This document shows, piece by piece, positions 1-8,705 of a stretch of 62,205 nucleotides of DNA. The notes beneath the pieces were generated by a model. That model was given only the letters and a program-made list of their open reading frames with translations. It searched no databases and was not told the origin of the DNA. Source of the stretch: JBKQWK01 sp052139595 (GTDB taxonomy: Bacteria; Actinomycetota; Thermoleophilia; UBA2241); contig JBKQWK010000018.1 in the NCBI GenBank assembly GCA_052139595.1, positions 1-62,205 on the forward strand, read 5' to 3'. Position 1 is the first letter of the stretch. Each line of letters opens with the position of its first letter. The position numbers were made by a program, and so were the translations under genes.

Positions 1-1
1 C

Positions 2-1186
2 GGTCCGGTCAGCCTGCTGGCGCCCTTTCTTAACGCGCTCGCCTTGATCGATGTGCACTGCGGTGACTACGCTTCAGCAAGCGACCGCATCGACCAGTGC
101 CTCGCTCTCTGTGACCGTTTTGGCTTCGCACACATCCGGCGCGCCACACAGGGCACGCACGGGCTTAACCTCCTTGCGCTGGGGCAGCGAGATCTGGGTC
201 TCGCGCTCGTCGGGCAAGCCGCCTCTGACCCCGCCATCGAAGAGGATGCACTGTGCCTAGCCTCCGACCTCATCCGTCTGGGCACAGCGTGGCGGCGAGC
301 CGGCAATGTGCAGCAGGCGATCCACTTCTACGAATCCGTGCTCGCCATCGACAATGTTGCGGCGTTTCCCACAGTTCACCTCAACTGCCAGGTTAATCTT
401 GAGTACAGTCGCCGCCGTCTCGGCCAGAGCGCCGAGACGAGCGTCCTGGCCGAGATTGCGCAACGGGCCAGCGATATGAACCTGCAGTTCGTCAACCTGA
501 AATCACAGTTTTTCGCCGCCTGTCTCGACTATGCGTTCGGGTCACGGCGCAACGCCCTCGACGCGCTCCTCGAACTGACACCAATGCAGCTGCAACTCGG
601 GCACATCTCATTTCTGAGCAGCGAGCTGACGCTCCTGAATGAAATGACGTGTCGCCTGCTGGCAGCCGATTCGCGGCCGGAGGTCGTTGCCGGGTTGCTC
701 GATGCCTTGGCGCGACATTGGGACGCGCCGTCGATGTTGTCGCAAGCGACGCGCATCTCGGAGTTTGTCGGCGTCCGCGCCCTGAGTGCAGCCAGACTCC
801 ACCTCACACCGGAACAGCAGAGCGAACTGGCACATGGTAGCGCCCGAAGCCGGTTTCCTGGTGTGCGCCGCCTCGCCGCAGAGATGCTGCACAGCGATGC
901 ATTGGGCGACTCACCATCGCGACGCGAACAGTTCCCCGAGCTCACTCGTCGCGAACGCGAGATTCTCGGCCTCATCGCCAGCGGGCACTCGAACCGTGAG
1001 CTGGCCGGTCAGCTCTGCCTCTCGCCGGCCACGGTAAAAACGCACGTGAATCACATCTTTACAAAACTGGGAGTTCACGACAGAGTTCAAGCAGTGCTTC
1101 TGTTCCACAGTCGCATGAGTGCGGATGCGGCTCAGGCGAACGTAAATCGACCCACCACCAGCAGCAAAGATACAACCAGGGAATGA
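2..1186 (+). CDS. LuxR-family transcriptional regulator, 5'-truncated by window edge
   Basis: The frame is open to the left edge, so the gene starts outside the window; the TTG at 44 is only the first start-like codon inside it. The visible part is about 310 residues of paired helices with TPR-like spacing, followed by a C-terminal LuxR/GerE helix-turn-helix (LTRREREILGLIASG, then ATVKTHVNHIFTKLGV) in the last 80 residues. That layout fits the large MalT/LAL-type regulators common in actinobacteria, whose AAA ATPase would lie upstream, but no ATPase is visible here. It ends 69 bases before birA on the same strand. DNA binding by the C-terminus is family knowledge; the ligand and target are unknown. 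Confidence 0.8.
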   Translation, partial: GPVSLLAPFLNALALIDVHCGDYASASDRIDQCLALCDRFGFAHIRRATQGTHGLNLLALGQRDLGLALVGQAASDPAIEEDALCLASDLIRLGTAWRRAGNVQQAIHFYESVLAIDNVAAFPTVHLNCQVNLEYSRRRLGQSAETSVLAEIAQRASDMNLQFVNLKSQFFAACLDYAFGSRRNALDALLELTPMQLQLGHISFLSSELTLLNEMTCRLLAADSRPEVVAGLLDALARHWDAPSMLSQATRISEFVGVRALSAARLHLTPEQQSELAHGSARSRFPGVRRLAAEMLHSDALGDSPSRREQFPELTRREREILGLIASGHSNRELAGQLCLSPATVKTHVNHIFTKLGVHDRVQAVLLFHSRMSADAAQANVNRPTTSSKDTTRE

Positions 1187-1255
1187 TTCACAGCCGTCAC
1201 CCCTCCGCTAGCATCGCCATCAGGGAGTCAAACACCAGCAGAGGGGAAAGGTGGC

Positions 1256-2272
1256 ATGGAAGCGTCAACATCGGTCATTTATGTCGAGTCGAACCATATG
1301 AGTCAGCGCAAACGCACGGTGATCGAGATCTTGCGCGAAAGTCCGGATTTCGTTTCCGGAGAGGTGATCAGCGACGTCCTCGGCATCTCGCGCAATGCCG
1401 TGCACAAACACGTCAAGTCGCTGAGGTATCGCGGCTATCGCATCCTTGGAATTTCGCATCGAGGCTACAAGCTCGAAGAAGAGCCCTGCCGCCTCGCCAT
1501 GCCAGTGGTCGCCAAGTTGACCAGCGAGAGCGCCTTTGGTCACCGGTTCAGATACTACGATGAGATCGAATCGACGAACAGCGAGGCGCGCAATCTCGCT
1601 GCCGAGGGAGCCCCCCAAGGCACCGTGGTGATCGCTGAGTGCCAATCCGCCGGCAAGGGAAGACTGGGCAGGCGCTGGACCTCGCCGGCCGGCAAAGGAC
1701 TGCTGCTCTCGGTCATCCTGCGGCCAAATCTGACCTTGAGTCAGGCTCACCTGCTCACGCTAGTGGCGGCCACAGCGGCGTGCGCCGGTATTGAACGGCA
1801 AACGAACATCCCCACGCGCATCAAGTGGCCCAATGATCTCTTCATCGAAAATAAGAAAGTCGGCGGCATTCTCCTAGAAACAGCCGGCGAGCGCGACGAG
1901 GTGGAGTGGATCGTCGTTGGCATCGGCATCAACGTCAACACCGAGTACAGCGAGCTGCCGGTCGCGCTGCGTCGGACGGCGGTTTCTCTCAAGATGGCCG
2001 GCGGTGCGCCCGTCGACCGTAGCGAGCTTCTGGCCAACGTGTTACTCAGCCTGGAAAGGGCATATGAAGACGCCGCCGCCAACGGTTTTGAGCGCGTCTT
2101 GCGCGAGTTCAGAGAGCGTGACTACCTGCTCAACAAGAGCGTGAGCGTGCAGACACGCGAAGGACCGGTCGTGGGTGCAGCAAGCGGCATTGACGAACAC
2201 GGTGCCCTGCTCGTAGAACTGCCCCACCGCCAAATTCGCCGTTTCCATTCAGGTGAAGTCAGTCTGCGTTAG
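1256..2272 (+). CDS. birA: Bifunctional biotin ligase / biotin operon repressor BirA
   Basis: BirA activates biotin to biotinyl-AMP and transfers it to a lysine of biotin-dependent carboxylases; when it carries an N-terminal winged helix it can also repress biotin genes. The 338-residue product has this winged helix (about residues 15-72). The catalytic domain follows, with the adenylate-binding loop GKGRLGRRW at 133-141 and the KWPND segment at 190-194, then KVGGILLE. The ATG at 1256 has AAAGGTGG just upstream; the ATG at 1298 (MSQRKR) is a possible alternative that still keeps the helix-turn-helix. The next gene is a biotin transporter, so self-regulation of a biotin locus is likely. Confidence 0.95.
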   Translation: MEASTSVIYVESNHMSQRKRTVIEILRESPDFVSGEVISDVLGISRNAVHKHVKSLRYRGYRILGISHRGYKLEEEPCRLAMPVVAKLTSESAFGHRFRYYDEIESTNSEARNLAAEGAPQGTVVIAECQSAGKGRLGRRWTSPAGKGLLLSVILRPNLTLSQAHLLTLVAATAACAGIERQTNIPTRIKWPNDLFIENKKVGGILLETAGERDEVEWIVVGIGINVNTEYSELPVALRRTAVSLKMAGGAPVDRSELLANVLLSLERAYEDAAANGFERVLREFRERDYLLNKSVSVQTREGPVVGAASGIDEHGALLVELPHRQIRRFHSGEVSLR

Positions 2273-2288
2273 CTGGTACCCGAGAAGA

Positions 2289-2339
2289 TACGAGCCGCAG
2301 CCGGCGGCTGTCGTTGACAGCCGCCGGCTGCGGCTCGTA
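2289..2339 (+). repeat. Perfect 24-bp inverted repeat with 3-base loop
   Basis: Bases 2289-2312 pair perfectly with 2316-2339, leaving a GTT loop. The repeat begins 17 bases after the birA stop and ends 36 bases before the chosen bioY start. There is no T-run after either arm, so it is not a standard intrinsic terminator. It could act as a Rho-type or structural terminator, an mRNA stabiliser between birA and bioY, or a REP-like element. Confidence 0.7.
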
Positions 2340-2375
2340 CAGTGTGGTTCTGCTCCACCGCAAACAGGCTCGACC

Positions 2376-2927
2376 ATGTCTTCCCTCAGCGCACGACATC
2401 TCACCTACGCCGCCCTTTTCGCTGCACTGACAGCGGTGGGCGCCTTCATCTCCGTCCCCGTTGGCGCTGTGCCGTTTACGCTGCAGGTTGTCGTCGTGCT
2501 GCTCGCCGGCCTGCAGCTCGGCCCCTGGCTCGGCGCCCTCAGCATGTGCGCGTACCTCCTCGTCGGCATGGTCGCCCCCGTGTATGCCGGCGGAACGTCC
2601 GGCATAGGCGTCCTCTTCGGGCCAACCGGAGGCTACCTCTGGGGATTCGTCTTCGCTGCCTGGTCGGTGGGCTGGCTGCGTTCACGAATACGTGATCAGC
2701 GTTTACTGCCGACGGTCGCCATATCTTTGGCGGGCCTGCTGCCAATCTACGCCCTGGGAACACTGTGGTTGGCCACGCAGCAGCATATTGGCTGGTATGC
2801 GGCAATCGGCGTCGGCGTCGCTCCCTTCGTACTCTTCGACGCCGTCAAAACGCTGGTCGCTGCGCTCGCGGCGCGAGCGTTGACTAGCCTGCCTCTGGGT
2901 CTTCGCGAAGTGCTGCGACCCCGCTGA
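2376..2927 (+). CDS. bioY: Biotin transporter substrate-binding subunit BioY
   Basis: BioY is the membrane S-component that captures biotin, either alone or with the EcfA/EcfT energy-coupling module. The 183-residue product has about six hydrophobic segments and the family sequence ISVPVGAVPFTLQV near residues 24-37, and GPTGGYLWGF in the middle. I start it at the ATG at 2376, after the 24-bp hairpin; the frame stays open upstream to 2253, but that stretch overlaps the birA end and lies across the hairpin. The 3' end overlaps the convergent HD-GYP gene by 44 bases. No EcfA/T genes are in the window. Confidence 0.9.
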   Translation: MSSLSARHLTYAALFAALTAVGAFISVPVGAVPFTLQVVVVLLAGLQLGPWLGALSMCAYLLVGMVAPVYAGGTSGIGVLFGPTGGYLWGFVFAAWSVGWLRSRIRDQRLLPTVAISLAGLLPIYALGTLWLATQQHIGWYAAIGVGVAPFVLFDAVKTLVAALAARALTSLPLGLREVLRPR

Positions 2928-4314
2928 GGTCGGCCAGCGCATCGCCGCGTAAACGCAAGTTGATCCGTCCCCGCTGGTACTCATCCATGAAATCGGTCGA
3001 CGTACCGTCGCGATAAGCAAGATCTTTGTCACGTAGCACGCCAGCGAGCACCTCGACGTACCGGCTATCGAGCGTCTTGCCGGCGAGCCCACGCAACTCC
3101 TTGAGCGCCTCAAAGGAGCTGAGCGCATCGTGGTACGGCCGGTTAGAGGTCATGGCGTGGTACGTGTCGGCCACGGCAAGGATCTTGCTCATCTCGGGAA
3201 TCTCGTCGCCACTCACACCGTCAGGGTAGCCGCTGCCGTCCAGACGCTCATGATGGTAGCGCACGATCTGGGCGACATCCTGATAGGCGGCCAGATGCGA
3301 AAGAACCTCGGCCCCCTTGGCAGGATGCTGACGTATGAACGCCCACTCCTCCTCGTCGAGGGGACCGTCCTTGCGCAGAATGGCGTCGGGAGTACCAACC
3401 TTGCCGAGGTCGTGCAGAAGCCCGGCGAGATGCAGCGCCTCGGTGTCGGCTTCGGGCAATCCGATCGCCACGGCAATATCACGACAGTACATGGCCACGG
3501 CAGCAGAGTGACTGGCCGTGTACTCATCCTTGCTGTCGAGCAGCACCACCATCGCCGCGGCCAGACCAATGTTCATCTCAAGGTACTGGTCGGAGAGCTG
3601 CTTCTGCTTGGTCACAAGACGTCGCTCACGGAGCAGAAGCTTGAACATGTACTGACTGGCAAAGAGAGGCACAAACAGTAGAACAACGGCGACCATGCCG
3701 GACGTGGCCAAGAGAGCGGCCACCGTGAGTCCAAGCGCAGTCAGGATCGCCAGGGAGCGCAAGAACGGCAGGCTCTCCTCCCGCCAAAACTGCGTCATCG
3801 GCCGGCCATACTTCACCCGACCGCCAAGGCTGACAAGCATCGTGTTGGAAACCACTTGAAAGAGGTTGGCCAAGGCGCCAGCTACCAACAACTCCAACGT
3901 GATCTGATGCAGATTAAAAGAAAGGCTGCCGTGCAAGGAAACGAAAACAACCGCACCGAGAAAAGTCGCGATGACGTAATTCGTCACGTTGAAGGCCACC
4001 ACGAAGAGAGAACTCTCGCGCCAGCACCCCCAAACACCGACAACCGCAGCAATTGCCATCGCCGGCACGGGACCGAGGAACATGATCCCGAGCAGGATAG
4101 GCAGATTGCTGGCAGCCAGCGTCGTCACTGAGGAGAGCTCGACGGCTAGCTCTTCGCCAATGATGGCGAGAAATGCGAGGAGCCCAACTTCCCAAAGTTG
4201 CGCGACAGTCGGCGACGCAAACCGGAACACCGTCAGCGAACAGACAACAAGTCCGGTCGAAACGGCAACCGCCGTTCCGACCAGAAACTTGAACTGCTGT
4301 CCCTCACCTACCAA
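2884..4314 (-). CDS. Membrane-anchored HD-GYP phosphodiesterase
   Basis: HD-GYP proteins hydrolyse cyclic di-GMP or related nucleotides. Of 476 residues, about 1-225 form six or more transmembrane segments acting as a sensor or anchor, followed by a short linker helix. The HD-GYP domain has the metal motif HDLGK at 301-305, HP at 330-331, and HHERLDGSGYPDG at 354-366, then VADTYHAMTSNRPY. All key family residues appear intact. The start is TTG at 4314 with AGAGGT upstream. A 25-codon peptide ORF lies on the same strand just before it (4397-4474). The 3' end overlaps bioY convergently. Confidence 0.85.
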   Translation of the reverse strand: MVGEGQQFKFLVGTAVAVSTGLVVCSLTVFRFASPTVAQLWEVGLLAFLAIIGEELAVELSSVTTLAASNLPILLGIMFLGPVPAMAIAAVVGVWGCWRESSLFVVAFNVTNYVIATFLGAVVFVSLHGSLSFNLHQITLELLVAGALANLFQVVSNTMLVSLGGRVKYGRPMTQFWREESLPFLRSLAILTALGLTVAALLATSGMVAVVLLFVPLFASQYMFKLLLRERRLVTKQKQLSDQYLEMNIGLAAAMVVLLDSKDEYTASHSAAVAMYCRDIAVAIGLPEADTEALHLAGLLHDLGKVGTPDAILRKDGPLDEEEWAFIRQHPAKGAEVLSHLAAYQDVAQIVRYHHERLDGSGYPDGVSGDEIPEMSKILAVADTYHAMTSNRPYHDALSSFEALKELRGLAGKTLDSRYVEVLAGVLRDKDLAYRDGTSTDFMDEYQRGRINLRLRGDALADLSGVAALREDPEAG

Positions 4315-4396
4315 GAATTACCTCTGGTCGCCACTAACAACTACTGTCGGCAAAAGCGGCGACGAGTTGAGCGAATTCTTGGCGCTAACCGGATGC

Positions 4397-4474
4397 CTAG
4401 TGAATCTTGCTGCTGCCGCCCGCAGTGACGAAAGCGAAGACCAAAGAGGAGAGGATTGAGCTGACCTTCTTCAT
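4397..4474 (-). CDS. Candidate 25-residue secreted/signal peptide
   Basis: Too short for normal gene calling. ATG at 4474, stop TAG at 4397-4399; the product begins MKKVSSILSSLVFAF and ends TAGGSSKIH. It has two lysines, a hydrophobic core and a small polar tail, like a minimal signal or pheromone precursor. AGGA lies about 10 bases upstream on the minus strand. It precedes the membrane HD-GYP gene by 82 bases in the same direction. There is no cysteine, so a thiolactone is excluded. It could equally be a chance ORF. Confidence 0.4.
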   Translation of the reverse strand: MKKVSSILSSLVFAFVTAGGSSKIH

Positions 4475-4742
4475 GGTGCTTTATCCTAGTGAAGTTTGTA
4501 ATAGCTGCGAATCATGGTTCCCCCTAAAGGTTGGCCGCCAACCTGCCGATAACTAGTGGTTGACGATTCGACTGCCGTCATGCTAATCGAGGCACAGCAG
4601 GCTCGCTCGACTTTTCCTTAGGACAAAGCGATCAACCTTTGCCGATCATATTGCCTAATTGGACAACACTTCTTCAAGGTAGGCTACACTTTCTCATCCT
4701 GATAGTGTGTGCTTGCCTTGGGAACTCGACCGGAGGGTGGCG
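4475..4742. other. Divergent intergenic region between HD-GYP unit and MFS gene
   Basis: AT-richer than its surroundings and without a convincing ORF, so it probably holds the two divergent promoters. It contains a 7-bp perfect hairpin, 4528-4534 pairing with 4538-4544 around a CCG loop. I could not find a well-spaced -35/-10 pair with confidence. Confidence 0.5.
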
Positions 4743-5957
4743 GTGGAAGTAGACGCGGGCACGGCAGCCAAGCCTGCGCTGGGAGCGAATTTCGCTCTGC
4801 TCTGGGGAGGACAGTTCGTTTCACAGATGGGCGACCGCCTGGCGATGGTTGCCTTCCCGTGGCTGATCTACGGCAGCACGAAATCGGCATTTGGCACTGG
4901 CGTCGCCCTGGCCCTCTATACGCTGCCCTACGTATTTTTCGGGACCATTGCCGGGGTGGCCATCGATCGCTTCAACAAACGCTGGGTCATGATCATCTCC
5001 GACCTGACCCGTGCTGTTCTCGTTCTCGCCGTGCCGTTCGCCGCCACGCACTCGTTGCCACTCGTGTACGGGCTCGGCTTTCTGATCGCCAGCATCGGCG
5101 TATTCTTCGAGCCATGCAAACTTGCTGTGCTGCCTGATCTCGTCCCGAATCAGCTGCTCATGCGCGCCAACTCTCTCCTCTCGATGGCGGAAACGTTCAC
5201 CGAGGTTGTTGGCTACGCGGTCGGCGGCTTTGTCGCCTACTATTTCAGTACTCGTATGACGTTCGGCATCGACGCCATCACCTTCGCCGCGTCGGCCGCG
5301 GCCTTGCTCGTCATGCGCTACGCTCCTCCATCTAAGCAGGTGGCGAGCGTGGTTGCAGTCGGCCTGCGAGGCGAGATTCGCGAGGGCGTCGGCTTCATTC
5401 GCGACAATCGGCCGATGCTCGTAAACACCGTACTCGTGCTTTTCGCGGCCGCCGGCTTGGGCGCCTGTTCGCCGCTCAGTTTCTTGTTTGCCGTGCGCGT
5501 AATCGGCGGTGGCGTCAGGACATTCGGCTTCTTCGAGGCGGCCATCGGCGCTGGCTTTCTCTGCGGATCGCTCGTTATGGCCGCACTATCCGCCCAAGTG
5601 CGGATTGGCCCTGCGACCACTTTCGGTCTCGCCGCAATGGGTATCGCCCTTGTCGCCGTGGCGCTGGCGCACTCCATGACCGTGGCGCTGGTGCCCTTTT
5701 TCATCGCCGGCACGGCGAACGCGGTGGCCATGATTTCGATCGATACCTTTTTCCAGCAGACGATCCCCGAGCACTTGCGCGGTCGGGTCTGGGGCGTGCG
5801 ATTCACGTTGACGCAGACAGTACTTGCGCTGTCGATACTCGCTGGTGCCGCTGCCGCCAGCCTGTTCTCTCTGCGACTACTGTTCGTCGTCGCCGGGGCC
5901 ATCATCGCATTACCTGGCCTGGCTGGTCTGCTGATCCCGCGCCTACGCTCAAGCTAG
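4743..5957 (+). CDS. MFS transporter (MFS_3/enterobactin-exporter-like)
   Basis: About 404 residues with twelve predicted membrane helices. The N-terminus (ANFALLWGGQFVSQMGDRL) and a loop between helices 2 and 3 carrying AIDRFNKRWVM fit the MFS_3 exporter group of small-molecule efflux proteins. The frame opens at GTG 4707, but GGAGG at 4731-4735 best serves the GTG at 4743. It stands alone, divergent from the HD-GYP unit and convergent with a second MFS gene. The substrate cannot be told from sequence. Confidence 0.8.
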   Translation: MEVDAGTAAKPALGANFALLWGGQFVSQMGDRLAMVAFPWLIYGSTKSAFGTGVALALYTLPYVFFGTIAGVAIDRFNKRWVMIISDLTRAVLVLAVPFAATHSLPLVYGLGFLIASIGVFFEPCKLAVLPDLVPNQLLMRANSLLSMAETFTEVVGYAVGGFVAYYFSTRMTFGIDAITFAASAAALLVMRYAPPSKQVASVVAVGLRGEIREGVGFIRDNRPMLVNTVLVLFAAAGLGACSPLSFLFAVRVIGGGVRTFGFFEAAIGAGFLCGSLVMAALSAQVRIGPATTFGLAAMGIALVAVALAHSMTVALVPFFIAGTANAVAMISIDTFFQQTIPEHLRGRVWGVRFTLTQTVLALSILAGAAAASLFSLRLLFVVAGAIIALPGLAGLLIPRLRSS

Positions 5958-6063
5958 AGATCAAAGATGGAAAAGGGCAGCAAGCGCCGCCGCCGACAGG
6001 ATGGCCGCGCGGGTGTGGTCTGAAGCACGCGAACATCTGGTGAATTTGACTGTTTTTGCGCTC

Positions 6064-7380
6064 TCAATCCTGTTCAGGCGGGCAGCTGGCTAGGGGGGCG
6101 GACCGCACATCTTCGATTCTCGCCTCGAGTTCAACAACCCTGTCGTCAGCGGCGACGCTGCCAGCGACCCTCACGCGCTTCCACTCACGATTCAGGACCG
6201 ACGCGCCGGCGGCCAGACCGATCAGGGCGAGCACACCGCCAAGACTGATCGTGTAGCCGCCGATGAGGCTGTAGAGCAGCGGCGAGACGAGAGTGCCGAT
6301 CAGCGCCGCCAACTGTGCCGCCGAACTCTCCAACCCCTGTACCGCCCCGATCCAGCGCGGCGGACTCACCTGCACGAGAAAGGCCTGCTTCGCGGGATAG
6401 GACCAGGCAACCGCCAGGCCCTCGAGAGCGTTGACGATGATAAACAGCCAGAGGTTGTGGGTCGTGCCATAGATGATCCAGGCGCCGGCCGAGAGCGCAT
6501 AACCGGAGAACATCAACCAGAAGCGATTGCCGCGATCGGCGATCGAGCCGCCGACGAACGAGAGCAGCATCGGCAGACTGAAGACAATCCAGGTAGCACT
6601 GATGTAGGTCATCGTGGCGCCGAGGTGCTGCAGCCACAGACTCCACAAAACCTCAAAGCTGCCCATGGCGAAGTTGCTCGTTGCGGCGATGATGACGAAG
6701 ATGGCCACGGGGCGCGAAACCAAGCTGCGTAGGGCCGGTCGCTCGGCCTTCTCGGCCCGTCGCTGCGCCGTGTGCGCCGGCTCCTTGATCGTGACCATGA
6801 GAACCACCGCAGTGACAGCGGAAAGCGCACTTCCGAAGAGGAAGATCGTGTAGAAGGCCCACTTGCCCTGCCCGCCGCCGAGAGCATAGAGCGGCGGCGC
6901 CAGGGCGGGACCGACGACAAGGCCGCCGAACTGGGCCGTCGTTAGCCAGCCGTACGCGCGACTGCGCGTCCGGTTGTCGCTAATGTCGGCGATGAACGCC
7001 TGGCTGGCCGGCCCCACAGCGGCCGCGCCAACACCTTCGAGCAGGCGAAAGACGGTAAACCAGGCCGCGTGAGTCGTGGTCACGAAGAGCAGTGTGGAAA
7101 TGGCGTAGAGCCAGACCCCGATGACAATGATCGGCTTGCGCCCGACGGTGTCGCTGGCCCGGCCAAGAAGAGCGGAAAAAGCAAACGTGCCGACGTAGTA
7201 GGCGGCAGCGATGACGCCGATCAGCCACATCGAACTGTGTGCTTCTTCCCTGAGGAAGATGGGCAGGTAGGGCAGGATCGCGCCAAAACCAGACCAAGCG
7301 ACAAAGCTCGCGACGCAGACGACGAACAGCTGCACCCTCGTACGCCGCTCGATCGCGGGGATGGGCAACGTATTGTTCAT
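6064..7380 (-). CDS. MFS transporter (DHA1-like drug/metabolite exporter)
   Basis: About 438 residues with twelve transmembrane helices. The conserved loop after helix 2 (ALLGRASDTVGRKP) and helix 5 motif region (GPALAPPLYALGGG) are typical of the DHA1/tetracycline-resistance type. The frame is open further upstream to 7503, but the ATG at 7380 (MNNTLPIP) starts just before the first membrane helix and the upstream extension is basic and low in hydrophobicity. The short C-terminal tail contains a predicted helix. It is convergent with the previous MFS gene. The substrate is unknown. Confidence 0.8.
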   Translation of the reverse strand: MNNTLPIPAIERRTRVQLFVVCVASFVAWSGFGAILPYLPIFLREEAHSSMWLIGVIAAAYYVGTFAFSALLGRASDTVGRKPIIVIGVWLYAISTLLFVTTTHAAWFTVFRLLEGVGAAAVGPASQAFIADISDNRTRSRAYGWLTTAQFGGLVVGPALAPPLYALGGGQGKWAFYTIFLFGSALSAVTAVVLMVTIKEPAHTAQRRAEKAERPALRSLVSRPVAIFVIIAATSNFAMGSFEVLWSLWLQHLGATMTYISATWIVFSLPMLLSFVGGSIADRGNRFWLMFSGYALSAGAWIIYGTTHNLWLFIIVNALEGLAVAWSYPAKQAFLVQVSPPRWIGAVQGLESSAAQLAALIGTLVSPLLYSLIGGYTISLGGVLALIGLAAGASVLNREWKRVRVAGSVAADDRVVELEARIEDVRSAPLASCPPEQD

Positions 7381-7625
7381 CAACGGTGGGCTCAAGAGTG
7401 CACTCGCTGTCGTCAACCGCGGCCGGGCTAGCGGTTGGCCAAGGGTATCACGACCGTGCGACGGCCAATAGGTACGTGCCGTCTGTCGGCGAGCAGGCGC
7501 CAAGCATCACCGAACGAAAGTTCGCCGTCTGTCATGAATGCGTGCGGCTGCCGTACCGTTCGACTCAGACGATGTGCGACGTGCGAGACGGCGGCCGGCG
7601 CCGGCGGCGCGGCGCGCAGCGCCGG

Positions 7626-8705
7626 CTAGAAGCGCCGCACCTCCCGATAGAGCGTGTCACGCTGCACCGGTTCACGACCGGCGGCGCGGATCACACGCAC
7701 CATCTGTTCAACGTCGGCGAAGTTGGTCACTCCGGCGGCGCGCACCACATTCTCTTCGATCATCGTCGACCCCAAGTCATTGGCGCCGAAGGCAAGCGCC
7801 ACCTGACCGAGCTTGAGCCCCTGCGTTACCCACGAAGCTTGAACGCTGGGGAAATTGTCGAGGTAGATGCGACTTACCGCCAGCAAGCGCAGGTAGTCCA
7901 TGCCGGTGGCCGGCACATGACCTGTCTGCATGGCCGTGTGACCGGCTTGAAACGTCCAGGGGATGAACGCCGTGAAGCCGCCTGTCTCATCCTGCAAGTT
8001 GCGCAAACGGCGCAGGTGTTCGATGCGCTCGGCCGGCGTGTCGAGCGAGGCGAACATCATCGTCGCCGTCGTCGGCATGCCAAGGCTGTGCGCTTGCCGC
8101 ATTACGTCAAGCCACACGTCGGTGGAGATCTTGTGCGGGCTAATAGCAGTGCGCACGCGGTCAGCGAGCACCTCTGCCCCGCCGCCGGGCAACGAGTCCA
8201 AGCCGGCTGCTTGCAGACGCCGCAGGGTCTCGACGGTGCTCAGGTCGCTGACTTCGGCGATGTGTGCCACCTCGGGCGGCGAGAGCGAATGATTGTGTAC
8301 GGGATAGCGCTGCTTGATACCGCGAAAGAGATGCTCGTAGTAGTCGATGTGCAAGCCGGGATGCAAGCCACCTTGCATCATCACTGCCGTGCCGCCGAGC
8401 TCGAGCGTCTCCTTAATCTTGACGTAGATGTCGTCGTCTGAGAGCAGGTAGCCTTCGCCGCTGGCCGGAGTTTTGTAGAAAGCGCAGAACTTGCAGCCCG
8501 AGATGCAGTAGTTGGTGTAGTTGATGTTGCGATCAACGATGAAAGTAACGTCGTTAACCGGCCAGTGGCGGCGACGCTCGTCGTCGGCGCGGCGGCCCAG
8601 ATCGAGCAGGTCAGCGCCGAGCAGCAGATCCAGTGCCTCCTGGTCGCCGAGCCGTGGACGACGCAACGGCGCTGGAGCAGAGCACAGCTTGTCGCCATGA
8701 CTCAT
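7626..8705 (-). CDS. mqnC: Cyclic dehypoxanthinyl futalosine synthase MqnC
   Basis: Radical SAM enzyme of the futalosine route to menaquinone; it cyclises dehypoxanthine futalosine. The 359-residue product has the CxxxCxxC cluster motif at 67-74 (CISGCKFC), an aromatic residue pattern NINYTNYC before it, and the MqnC/MqnE family signatures GLDSLPGGGAE and LQDETGGFTAFIPWTF. The product matches MqnC better than MqnE because of the CKFCAFYK sequence after the cluster. The start overlaps the mqnA stop by 4 bases (ATGA type). It is the last gene of the long minus-strand run. No mqnD is beside it. Confidence 0.95.
   Translation of the reverse strand: MSHGDKLCSAPAPLRRPRLGDQEALDLLLGADLLDLGRRADDERRRHWPVNDVTFIVDRNINYTNYCISGCKFCAFYKTPASGEGYLLSDDDIYVKIKETLELGGTAVMMQGGLHPGLHIDYYEHLFRGIKQRYPVHNHSLSPPEVAHIAEVSDLSTVETLRRLQAAGLDSLPGGGAEVLADRVRTAISPHKISTDVWLDVMRQAHSLGMPTTATMMFASLDTPAERIEHLRRLRNLQDETGGFTAFIPWTFQAGHTAMQTGHVPATGMDYLRLLAVSRIYLDNFPSVQASWVTQGLKLGQVALAFGANDLGSTMIEENVVRAAGVTNFADVEQMVRVIRAAGREPVQRDTLYREVRRF

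Noticed and set aside
7386..8441. Long plus-strand ORF of 351 codons over mqnC
   Set aside because: Exactly antisense to a clear radical SAM gene; basic, low-complexity product with no family features.
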